The position numbers and the translations under genes are program-made. From assembly GCA_009602735.1 (NCBI GenBank), contig WELA01005328.1:220614-242956 (forward strand): 22,343 bases of DNA, in the 5' to 3' direction. Origin of the DNA: Mesotaenium endlicherianum. Its lineage: Eukaryota; Streptophyta; Zygnematophyceae; Zygnematales; Mesotaeniaceae. Each line of letters begins with the position of its first letter. Position 1 is the first letter of the stretch. Positions 9,405 to 19,100 of this stretch are shown piece after piece. Under the pieces are notes generated by a model. The model was not told the DNA's origin, did not search any database, and saw only the letters and a list, made by a program, of their open reading frames with translations.

Positions 9405-10110
9405 TCTCTTGGAAGGTAACCTTTACCTCTGATTTATGTGTCAGAATATCTCCACCTGTACTAAAAGTTCGTGTAAGGATAGTTGCTGAAATTTGTGACC
9501 ACATAACCGTGGAATCTGGTGACCATTCGTGCAAGAATAAGAGGCTGGGAAATGACAAAAACATATGGAGAACATCATTGTGATATACTGTAAACCAAAT
9601 GTTTTTTTCAACAATATTTGTAGTTTCAAACCATAATTGGCAATTTGTTCAAGAATGTTTTTGATGCTGCAATTGCCATTGTTGAAAATTTAAAATTGTA
9701 GCTGTGTCCACTATAAACACGCCCTTATTTGATATACTTGGCTTACTGTTGACAGACTTCAATGTATTACGTCCATTCTCCATTTTGGATCTTTAGGTGC
9801 AAGGCAACACTTCTAACGTCTTAATTGTAATGGCTCAAATTGTGATGTATACGATGTATAAACACTTTTCCAACAAATCATAAATGAAGTTTCCTCCCTA
9901 TAATTGAAGTCATGTTGTCACAAGTGAAGGTCAATGTCGATCAGGCACGCGCAGCGAGAGTTGAGACAAGTCTAGTTACGGTCTAGAGTTTGGTTCGACC
10001 CGAGAATTCTAAGCAGATCCAATCTAATAAGATTGACATGGACTTAACTTATTCTTGAGGAGTTCATGGCGTTAATGGCATTAGGCTTGCCACCTTGAAA
10101 TGGATAATAC

Positions 10111-10259
10111 GAGCAACCAAGCTTGACTTAATCCATTGGCAAGAGTGCGAGAAAACGACCACGGCAGATCTGACATCTTGGAAGGTGTAAAATGAACAAC
10201 CATGTTGAACTTGGTCAACTGGCAGCCGTGTGAGGAACGATCACGACGGATTTGCCACA
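10111..10259. repeat. Diverged tandem duplication, period about 83 bp
   Basis: Copy 1 (10111-10175) and copy 2 (10194-10259) align by eye with about 43 of 61 positions identical and one gap. Shared blocks include a GARCAACCA start and a CGAYCACG core. Confidence 0.6.
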
Positions 10260-11370
10260 ACAGCAGGAACCAGTTGGAGTCGCTATATGCGTGGACTCAA
10301 CCACGCCACGAAGGACGAACAAGCCACGCTCGTCGCAGCCTGGTAGCCTAAAAAGGCCCGATGACAGAAGGGAATGCACATTCAATTTGAGATGGCCTTG
10401 AAAGTGTCATGCCCACTTAATTGGACAAAAGGGCAGATACATTGAAATCAACATTTATTTTTTGTGCAAAGAGTCGAAAGAAGAGGAGGAAGAAGGCGCA
10501 AAAGCAAGCACGACAATCCTAAGGCAACAGGGAGTCAAAGAGTCACGCTTCGATTTAACTGTCCTTTTCAACATTCCATCTCCCTTTGCAAACCTAGAAG
10601 CAGACGATTCACCGCTCTTAAGTATCTTAAGCAAGGTAAAACTCTCCGACAAGCTAGAGTTGGCAGATTTGATCTCCGTGCCAAAAATATTGATACAAAT
10701 TGTAAGAGAATTCTAGCGTGCGAAAGGCACACAAAATGGTGAGCTGCTCTTCAAAAGTCAAATTCTCGGAAAGGCGCTTGCGAAAAAGTAAATGGTAGAA
10801 TTATTCTCAGTGAAGAACTGAGGCAAGAAAAACTCTTAGTGAAAAAATGATTAGTATAGCCAAGAGCAGAACGTTCAGGGATCAGACAAACTAGCATAGA
10901 GTTGCTAGAAGTTTCAGAGTTTTGTAAGCTTGTACAAAAGGAAAGTAAAGCAAAGTCTCAAAAAGCAAATTTCTCTAAATTTCTCTCAATTTGATTACAA
11001 TTAATAAATGCGAACTACAATTTTTGTGAACTCGTTGACATGGGTAAAAGACCTATGCAGAAGTACTAACTTTTGTTGCTTTAGTAAGATATTTGCAGCA
11101 AAACAAACGAGAAGGTAATCTGAAATGCGTTACACGCGCGTCAATTGTGGTTCTACAATTTAAGTTGACACTTTTTGGTCACATACGGTCAATCCACGCG
11201 ACATGTCGCACGCGTCGCAACCAGCCACGTGGCCGATCGCTACAACACGTTGAAAGCACTCAAAACTTTGCAAATAAAGCCTTTGAAAAAAGTCTGGAAG
11301 AGAAGTCATGGAAGTCATGGAATTAAGCTTGTGCTTGTGTGAACACTAAAGCTTCTAATTGAGGGAACTT

Positions 11371-11451
11371 GGTCAATTGCAAGTAAGGTCAATTAAGTAC
11401 AGTCAACGGTCAACTGGACTTGACCATGCACCGCCACAAGTGCGAAGTCAA
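11371..11451. promoter_or_regulatory. Cluster of six W-box-like motifs
   Basis: GGTCAA at 11371, 11387 and 11408, AGTCAA at 11401 and 11446, and TTGACC at 11420 all match TTGAC(C/T) on one strand or the other, the core bound by WRKY factors in the green lineage. Two form an inverted pair separated by six bases (11408-11425). The cluster is about 660-740 bases upstream of the UGT start. Function is inferred from motif density only. Confidence 0.35.
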
Positions 11452-11995
11452 TGGTCATAAATAGACCAGGCCACCGACACACTTACAAGTTTAATATCAC
11501 GCGTGCAGAAAGCACCGACATGGCAAGGCAAGACATTGTTCAAGTTGATTGAAGTCAGTTGAAATTGGTCTGAGTGGTTCAAAGACTAAGTAATTGTGAG
11601 GTCTCGACGTGTCAAGTGCAACATTGACTTTCTTCTGACCAGCCCCAGACGAGCCCCAGACCATCCTTAAGTGTCAGACCTTCTCCGACCACCGGGCCCA
11701 CTGGGGCCCACGCAGGCCCAGAGCTCCAGAAGACACTCGGATCTGTATACTAGCTTTCCCGCGATCGTGGATTATCTGACGACGTGCAGTTGAACAGCTA
11801 CGCAGTCTGGAAATTTGTCACAAGATGTGCAGTTTTGACTAGTAGATTATGAGCCATTGTCTTTTTGAGCATCTGCGAAAGCGGAAGTTCAGAAAAGTAT
11901 ATTTGGATGCATTCGGGTTGATCCGGATGCAGTCTTTACTGGTCTTTACAGTATCCTGTAATATCCTGTCAAACCAGTGTCGAGTTCCAACGATG

Positions 11996-12004
11996 TATAT
12001 GAAT
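11996..12004 (+). promoter_or_regulatory. Possible TATA-like element of the UGT gene
   Basis: TATATGAAT lies about 110 bases upstream of the ATG, a workable distance for a short leader. In AT-rich DNA such a match is easily due to chance. Another candidate, CATAAATA, is at 11456. Confidence 0.2.
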
Positions 12005-12050
12005 ATGTTGTAGCTGAGCTGAAGCTGTAATTTATTTGTGAGCGGATGTA

Positions 12051-12078
12051 CCTTAGGTGTTAATCGGACACCCTAAGG
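12051..12078 (+). promoter_or_regulatory. Hairpin in the probable UGT 5' leader
   Basis: CCTTAGGTGT (12051-12060) pairs with ACACCCTAAGG (12068-12078), giving ten pairs with one bulged C and a seven-base loop. It ends 31 bases before the ATG, so it would lie in the mRNA leader if transcription starts upstream of it. Confidence 0.45.
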
Positions 12079-12109
12079 AGTGTGTTGCTGAAGGAGAGAG
12101 CAGGTTGCA

Positions 12110-13786
12110 ATGGCAACTTCTAAGAGTGGAAGCAGCTCGGGAAAGCATGTCATCCTTACTGCCGCGCAGTTGCCAGGCCATTTGGTACCGCTGGCTGCTA
12201 TAGGCCAAGCTCTCGTAGATAGAGGTCACAAGGTATATATGATAACTGCCAGAGTTAGTGCAGCTATGCCCTCTAGATTGTTGCAAAACACAGGAATTAC
12301 CTTCATCAAAGCAGGAGAAGCACCTGAGGATGAAGCTCAGGTGGCCAAGTTCTTGACAGAAAAGCTAGGTCCTAAAGTGAACACCTTTGTGAAGATGGTT
12401 AGAGGGCGCACACATTTGATGACTTTAGATGGCATGATTCTGAAGAACTTAGTGGATCTTGAGATGGTCCACAATGATGGCATCACTTTTGTGGATGACA
12501 ATGGACGCTCCTGGACCTTTAAGCCAGACCTTGTCATTGGCGACCATTACTCATCCATGCTTACTGGAGAGTATCTTGCTGATAAATTTGACATTCCTCT
12601 CATCTACAATTCACCGACCATACTCTGGGATCAGAAGCCTCCCTACCCTTATCCCGTTCATACTTTCCCCAGAGGCTTGAAGGAGATGACATTTTTTGAT
12701 CGATGCCTAAGTGAGGTGTGGCGAGGGATAAATGGTTACGCTTGGGTGAAGTATCTTGCTTTTCGAAATGCCCGTAGCCGGGTAGGACCTGGGCCTTACA
12801 ACCTGAAGATCAGACCGGATCCTGGTGTGACACGCATGAGGCTTGCCAACACTGCTGTACCATTCGACTATCCTGTTGCCGTCCCACCTCTCTACGTGTA
12901 CACAGGCGCCCTGATCTACCCTCCCCCTGAGCTTGACCCTGATGGCAGCAAGGGGCTGCAAGACTGGCCAGCTCTGAAAGACTGGCTAAATGGTTGGCCC
13001 GAGGATTCTGTTACTGTGATCAGTATGGGCAGTCATGCTAGGGTTACCATAGAGCAAGGGAAGGCTTTATTAGAAGGTCTGCAAAGGCTTGGAAGTCCTG
13101 CTTTGTGGGCCCTTCGTGAGGACAACAGAGAATTTCTGCCGGCTGATTTTGACATGGAAGGGAACAGACTGATCAGGTTCGAGAAATGGATCCCTCAGAA
13201 AGCTGTACTAGCGCATCCGGCAACAGGAGCCTTTTTTGGACATTGCGGAATGGGAGGCACTCATGAAGCTCTGTACTATGGGGTTCCTATGTTGGGGATG
13301 CCTGTCTTCATTGACCAGCCAGAGCTGGCTGCTAGGCTCAGAGACTCAGGGGCTGGACTCAGCCTGGACATACAGAAGCTAACGGCACAGCAAGTGGCAG
13401 AATCTCTAGCCAAGTTGACGGGGAAGAAGCCCGATGGTACGCAGATGGCTGGCTTGAACGATAGTCTACCTGAAAGCAGCTACACCAAGCAGGCCAAGAA
13501 GGTCTCTAAGTATTTGAAGCTGCAGGGTGGAGTTACGAAGGCAGTGGACGTGTGTGAGCTGGCCCTCGAAGCTGGGACTGACATGTACATGCTGCCGAGT
13601 CAGACAATGCCTTGGTGGAAGAGGAACAGGGTTGACGTCTACTCTTTCTTCCTGCTCATTATTATTATCATTGCACTCTTGGTTTTTGGTATAGTGCACA
13701 TCACGAAATCTGGACCTGGCTTGGGTCTTTCTGGCAACTGGAGTGCCGACACTGTGAGCCCAGTGGAGCTTGTGCAGGAGCAATAA
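12110..13786 (+). CDS. UDP-glycosyltransferase (GT1), intronless, C-terminally membrane-anchored
   Basis: Transfers a sugar from a UDP-sugar to a small acceptor (known for the family; the acceptor here is unknown). It is one uninterrupted 558-codon frame. The N-terminal Rossmann domain begins with ILTAAQLPGHLVPLAAIGQA, where His24 is the probable catalytic base. The C-terminal donor-binding domain has the GT1 signature: Trp360-Ile-Pro-Gln, then FGHCGMGGTHE with His378, and Asp402-Gln403. A hydrophobic segment (about residues 511-530, FFLLIIIIIALLVFGIV) follows a KRNR cluster and leaves a tail of about 28 residues. There is no N-terminal signal peptide, unlike animal ER-lumen UGTs. The ATG context TTGCAATGG is favourable and the next in-frame Met is at residue 44. 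It lacks introns and is less GC-rich at third positions than exons of the flanking genes. A plant-type soluble UGT is less likely because of the membrane anchor. Confidence 0.93.
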   Translation: MATSKSGSSSGKHVILTAAQLPGHLVPLAAIGQALVDRGHKVYMITARVSAAMPSRLLQNTGITFIKAGEAPEDEAQVAKFLTEKLGPKVNTFVKMVRGRTHLMTLDGMILKNLVDLEMVHNDGITFVDDNGRSWTFKPDLVIGDHYSSMLTGEYLADKFDIPLIYNSPTILWDQKPPYPYPVHTFPRGLKEMTFFDRCLSEVWRGINGYAWVKYLAFRNARSRVGPGPYNLKIRPDPGVTRMRLANTAVPFDYPVAVPPLYVYTGALIYPPPELDPDGSKGLQDWPALKDWLNGWPEDSVTVISMGSHARVTIEQGKALLEGLQRLGSPALWALREDNREFLPADFDMEGNRLIRFEKWIPQKAVLAHPATGAFFGHCGMGGTHEALYYGVPMLGMPVFIDQPELAARLRDSGAGLSLDIQKLTAQQVAESLAKLTGKKPDGTQMAGLNDSLPESSYTKQAKKVSKYLKLQGGVTKAVDVCELALEAGTDMYMLPSQTMPWWKRNRVDVYSFFLLIIIIIALLVFGIVHITKSGPGLGLSGNWSADTVSPVELVQEQ

Positions 13787-13787
13787 A
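13782..13787 (+). terminator. AATAAA overlapping the UGT stop codon
   Basis: The canonical hexamer spans the last Gln codon and the TAA stop (13784-13786). If used, the 3' UTR would be only about 10-30 bases. It may be chance; see the second hexamer downstream. Confidence 0.25.
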
Positions 13788-13915
13788 AGCTGATGACATA
13801 TCCCTTGTGATGCCAGTGCACGATGAGCTACTAGACAGCTTAAAGTGTCATTTATTATTATATAAGGGTCACCTCAGACCTTCTAGAGCATGTAGTCGGG
13901 CTTTTTATGCTGCAA

Positions 13916-13921
13916 AATAAA
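13916..13921 (+). terminator. Candidate poly(A) signal of the UGT gene
   Basis: AATAAA lies 130 bases after the stop codon and is followed by the T/G-rich GTGTTTTGTAGCTGTATGTG, a plausible downstream element. This is the more ordinary choice of the two hexamers. Confidence 0.5.
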
Positions 13922-15172
13922 GGAGTAGTGTTTTGTAGCTGTATGTGAACTGTTCCATGTCGCCTCTACTTAATGCAGAGCACAATTATTTGCAGCATAG
14001 CGTGTATTCAAATTTAAGTTGTGTGTGTAGGACAATATAGTACATCTGCATGCCTCAGTTTTCTCATATTCTGTTTGAGCACTTGCAACCTCTGGTGAAC
14101 CAATTTAAGGCTGGAAGTTGAATCAAGCCAAGTACATGTTGTGCTTCAATGCTCAGTCTTTCATTTCGTCTGCTGCATTTGTAATAATGAAGAGAGTGTC
14201 ACCATTGAGAAGCTGTTAAGTGGACGAAGGTTACAAATAATTTGCTTGAGTAACTAATATCCAGACCATGAATATGTCCATACGAAGAAAATTACGCGGC
14301 AACTTGGTTTGGTGAGCTCAGGAAGCATGTCGGAGACATAAGCTAAGAGTATGCGAGAATATAATCGTAGCAACACCAAGTAGAAAGCTCGATGTGCAGC
14401 TGCAATGGTGTAATGTGGGGTTTTTAAGACGCATTGTCAAAGACGGTGCACATTTTTCAATGAAGGCATGTAGAGATTAAGTTGCTGCTTCAGTCGTGCC
14501 CACTATTGTGGTCCTTGGAGCTAACGACGTCATGTGCTACTAACAAAGCACAGGACACTTCCATTTTCTGCTACAAGGGCGGACTATCACGAAGTGTTTC
14601 GATGCATGTGGACGCTTTCAAAGCTCCATATGAACCAACCTGAACAAATTGGAATAAATTAATATTAACATCTGAAGCGCTTCTGTTCAATATCGATCAG
14701 CCCAGAGACTACCAAGAACTTTACATTGCTACGCGAAGCTTTGAAAAGCTTGATATCCCTCCTGGCACGACCGTTCTTAAGGCTTGAGAGCTGCTGGAGA
14801 GAACGTCCCAGCTCGAAGGGTCTGCTACTCATTCTGAGATACTCCATACAAGTGCGTATCATCCACATAGATAATGTACGGCTTGTGGAGGTGACTATAT
14901 GCAGTGCTTGCGACCCACAGTTCAATTAAGTAGCACGTGTCCCAATTCTGCATGTAAACAGTGGCTGACTACCATTGTTATCTGAATTACACTGAAATGG
15001 TCACATTTCGGGTTGCAAGCTATATGTTTGCATAGCTGATAGAAAATTGTAGTGATGGGCTCATCCAACGCAAGCCACAAGAAGAAAGTGAAGTGGACTC
15101 TGCCTGACAATAGCATATGACTATTTTTCGTTGTTGCCAGTAGCACTGTGCATTTAGTGTTATTTGAAGCAA

Positions 15173-15206
15173 GGAGGTGAGCCCTCCACTGTGGGAGGCT
15201 CCTCCC
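15173..15206. repeat. Imperfect palindrome able to form a long hairpin
   Basis: GGAGGTGAGCC followed by CTCCA pairs with TGGGAGGCTCCTCC across the loop CTG. There is one mismatch, one G-T pair and a two-base bulge. It is unusually GC-rich for its surroundings. Confidence 0.6.
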
Positions 15207-16014
15207 CTTTAATGGTCATATCTTATGTTGGGCGATGCATGATGATGCAGCTCAAGTGCCAAAGACACCTGAATATGCTATAATCAGCCCATCACTAGAA
15301 CCGCTCAGAAAACTCAAGCAATAAGATTTGCAGCTCGCACTTGCCATGTCAGAATGTGGCCTGTTGCAGAAGTGCTATCGCTTCGGACCACATGAAAAAG
15401 GAGCAGAAGAATTCAAGACGAGCTGTATCGGCTTGGCACCTTAGGTGAAAATATTGCATCAGACGATAGCATGCAAGACCAGTCTGTGTGTGGGGACTTG
15501 ACTTGATTTGTCTGCAGTATGTGCAAAAATGTGTTTCCTCACAAGCGCTTCGCAAAAGCAAGAGTCAGTCTTCCTTGGAAAATATTGATCAGCGCGTGGT
15601 GACATATTGGGTACCAAATTAGGCTGCCTGTGCCCGTTTTCTGACGGCATACATGGCCTGATGTCATAAATTTTAACCCCGTTTCAAAACAACAACCCAG
15701 AGAGAAAAAGTAAGTATTGTCCTACGGCATTGTTCAAGCTTTGTAGTACTTATTAGAGACCTCTGGATGATGTATATATATGCGTGTATATATATGTTAA
15801 ATCTCCCCCCTCCCCCCCTCTCCCCTCTCCCCCTCTCCCACAATTTGACCTGGCACCTTTTGCTCCAAAATTTTAGCACTTATTTTTTCTGCCCTACTCC
15901 TACACTTTCAGGTGCCCCTGAGCTCTCAAGCCTCAGCCCCCAGCAAGCAGCACCTTTTGAGTCGCAGAAGCTCCTGGCGCTGCTCTCAAGCTTTTGGGGG
16001 GCACGACAGCTGGC

Positions 16015-16103
16015 ATGATGAGGGGTTCTACATCGCCCAAGTCAAAGATGGCGCTGCTCTTGCTGCTGCAGCTACACATGCTGCTTTCCTCACTTCATTT
16101 GAG
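16015..16103 (+). CDS. Sulfatase exon 1 (signal peptide)
   Basis: In-frame ATGs occur at 16015, 16018 and 16048, after an in-frame stop at 15958-15960. The 16015 start adds a basic stretch (SPKSK) before the hydrophobic core MALLLLLQLHMLLSSLHL, as expected for a signal peptide n-region; the 16048 start gives the shorter form. The exon ends AG|GTCAGC in phase 2. After splicing the predicted cleavage is after STGA, just before AEESVRKPN. The competing donor CTG|GTGCAT has the wrong phase. Confidence 0.75.
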
Positions 16104-19100
16104 GTCAGCTGGTGCATAGTAGTATGACACACACACACACACTCACACACACACACACACGCACACGCACACGACACGGCACTGCAAGTTTGTGGATATG
16201 TTTGAGACTTACATGCTTCAAGTTATTGACGTATCTTCCTTTGCTGTCCTGCCTGATGTGCTACTGCGCCGCCACTTTCTGTTTAAGCAAGACTGCCGTA
16301 TTACCTTTATTGCCAACAACAACCCAGTGTCCAAACTGTTGCCTCCCAAATCCTGCACGCCCATAAAGTTTCATTTGTGCATGAATTTGGGACTTGCAAT
16401 TGCGTTGCGTCTCGCATCTGAACGTTGACGGCCCGCGCCCGCTGCAGCCTTGCATGAAGCCCGAAGTCTCCGAGGGCTGCTGCTTGAGCACTAGTTGATG
16501 TCCACTAGTGCATTGCTGTCTACATGCTGCCCTCTCCACCAATCCTCTGCACCCATCCTTGTCCACTTCCTCTCACGACCAACTCTTATTAGAAACATAC
16601 GCCCTTTGATAGATTATGGAATGGACATTAGAACACTTTCATCTCGCAAGAAAGCAATCTGCACACGGGGTCTTAGTTGCCCTCCGTGCTGGGGCGGGCC
16701 TCTTACAGCACGGGTGCCGCTGAAGAGAGCGTTCGCAAGCCCAACATCATCCTCCTACTGGTCGACGACGTGGACCACTTCCTGGGCGTAAGCCTCCTCT
16801 TTCTTCGCCACCTGTCCCCGCTTTCTCTTCGCCACCTCAATTGTTCATCACCTGTGCTCCATGAAGGTATCTGAGAACTAGGCAGTGCTCTCGCTCATTC
16901 GCTGACGTGTCATCGCTCGCACATTCGCTGACGTGTCACTGCCTGGTGCCACTTGGAATCTTCCAACTCATTTTGTGGATGAGTACTGAATGACTCGTGT
17001 CTTTTTGCAATTCAGAGCTCAGTGTCCAGTAAAATGTCAAAAAAATTCAAAGTGCCCGTGTATTGGGGTTTTCCTGGCTGATGGTTGTCACGGATTGCGT
17101 CACGAGCTTTACCTGCTACCTGCTGCCAGGGCGTTTTCTTGTGCGCGTCAGCACGGTGATGGATTTTGATTAACTGTATATGTGAACTGGTATGCACACG
17201 TATGTATGTATGTATGTTATATGTGTTTTACAATATATGTAAAATATATGTATATCTTCACATACACTATCATACAGGTATACATATATAGATACATATA
17301 TACATATATATGTGTGTTATGTGTATATCTAAATGTGGTCTTTTGTACCACACCTATAGCACAAGCATGTGCACATCTCGACCCTTTCACATGCACGTGC
17401 ACACACGCGGTGACAGAAGGGCACACACCTGCACACAGAGGCATACGTCGTAACCGTGTCATGCGCTCCTGCAAACCAATGTCTTGTATGCGATCACTTA
17501 GCTTCCTTGAAACAATTACATCGCGCTGTGCATGTGGCCTTGCAGCAAGCCTCAAGCTCTGCAGTGTCCTGCTGCAAGAGAGCAGCAGCTCACACCCCTG
17601 CATCCCTCCTGCACGACCGCGCACACTTGCCCTCCACCTGTTCTTCCCGGATCTTCAAGACGCGAACTGATATCCTCGAACCTAAACCCAGAACCCAAAC
17701 CCAGACTCCTGCACGCCATAACTCCCCCAGATCTTTCCCTCCTCCTTTCCAGCAGTCAAACATGGAAAGAAAGCACTCATGCCTGCACTGCCCTGCACTA
17801 GCTCCGTCTATTTTTTTTTCCGGCAGTCGGACTCGCCCGAGCGCATGCCCCAGATGAGCCAGCACATCGCGCAGCAGGGCATCAACTTCACCAACTACTT
17901 CGTCAACTTTGCGCTCTGCTGCCCGAGCCGCACCTCCATCCTGACCGGGCGCTGCTCGCACAACACGGGCGTACGTCGCCTCCCCCGCTTCTTCTTCTTT
18001 TTCCTTCCCTCTTCACTCTTTTTCTCTTCGCTCTTTGCTCTTCCCTCTTCACTCTTCTCTTCTCCCTCTTTTTCTCTTTGCTCTTCTCTCCTACATCCTC
18101 CTGCTGTGGCTATCTGCTCTTTCTTTGCTCTCCTGAGAATCTTCTCGAAAGCTCTCCTAGCCCCTTCTGCTCTCTTTTAGTCGCCAATCACAGGCCCCGC
18201 AATGTGCGAGAATCTCAGCCCCTGGCTTCCGACCCAGCGGACGCTCTCAAGTCCTTACATCAGCTCTCCTTCTGCCCCTCGTACTTTGGCTACCAACCGT
18301 AAACCCCAGCCTTTTAATCCCCAAAGCCTGTGCGTCTTCAAATGTTGGGCCCCAAACCCTGGGCTATTGATTTTGTACAGAAGCTCTTCATCACACTCGG
18401 TTTACACTCTTTTTAAGGACTCAGAGCACACTCGAAGCTGCCCACCTCTCAACTTAACAACTATTCTCCCGCAAGGCATGAAGCGGTTGCTCTCACTCTG
18501 TCACCATTGTATTCTTGGAGGCGTCAGAAGAGAAGTACGCGCCCACACGCGCGCAGGAGCAGGAAACACCCACATAATCTGAAGATGCGCACATGCACGC
18601 ACACGCACACGCACACGCACACACGCACGCACACACACACACACGCACACACACAAACACACACATACTTGCACGATACACGCGCACGCGCACATTGAAA
18701 TTGTGCCTGGCGATCCTCCATCCTATGCATGTACACGCGTACCATTGACAGGTGTCAGGATGCCCAGGGAGACGTCAGCACATATCACACAACAGTTTTT
18801 TCCAGCAACAGCTGTGGCACAAATCCAACTGATGGGTGCATGAATCACGCTTATCAAGGCGTGCACGCGCACACATACGCAAATGCATCTCAGCTGATCC
18901 TTACATGCATCGTCGTGCGTGTGCAGGTGATATCCAACACGGACAGCGGGCTGCTGTCGGGGGAGGAGCGCTTCATCCAGCAGGGCCACGAGCACCGCAC
19001 CCTCCCCGTCTGGCTCAAGGTCGGCACCCGCCACGCACCCATTCCTACACAAGCACACACCACACACGCATTGACGCACAGTTACACGCACGCACGCACA

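Larger units (their letters stand above)
8491..12109. other. Intergenic region between divergent L-arabinokinase and UGT genes
   Basis: About 3.6 kb with no convincing coding region; the longest open frames are under 95 residues and lack recognisable motifs. It should hold both promoters. Separately listed contents are a perfect hairpin at 9376, a diverged tandem repeat at 10111, a W-box-like cluster at 11371 and a 5'-leader hairpin at 12051. A short GC-rich patch with direct repeats (AGCCCCAGAC twice, GGGCCCAC-like twice) lies at 11637-11735. Confidence 0.8.
13787..16014. other. Intergenic region between the UGT and sulfatase genes
   Basis: About 2.2 kb of mostly AT-richer DNA with no recognisable gene; open frames are under 90 residues and lack motifs. 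It contains an imperfect palindrome at 15173, a TATATATG stretch at about 15770-15796 and a C/T-only run at about 15805-15838. The sulfatase promoter should lie toward its right end. Confidence 0.75.
16788..17826 (+). other. Sulfatase intron 2
   Basis: A 1039-bp GT-AG phase 0 intron. It contains a 16-bp direct repeat with TGACGTG at 16897 and 16923, a TATG/TATA-rich tract and, near its end, loosely repeated AACCCA units (about 17683-17707). Confidence 0.8.
17971..18926 (+). other. Sulfatase intron 3
   Basis: A 956-bp GT-AG phase 0 intron. It opens with a polypyrimidine tract of about 125 bases and holds a CACG/CA microsatellite at about 18590-18692. No gene is recognised. Confidence 0.8.

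Noticed and set aside
9992..10002. GGTTCGACCC resembling a tRNA or SINE B-box
   Set aside because: No matching A-box, acceptor stem or cloverleaf could be built around it. Kept only as a hint for the nearby repeat.
10462..10716. An 84-codon frame beginning MCKESKEEEEEG
   Set aside because: No known motif, no supporting context, and an overlapping frame of similar size exists. It is probably chance.
14665..14925. Overlapping frames on both strands that vaguely resemble retroelement fragments
   Set aside because: No YxDD or other reverse-transcriptase motif and no terminal repeats. The resemblance does not hold up.
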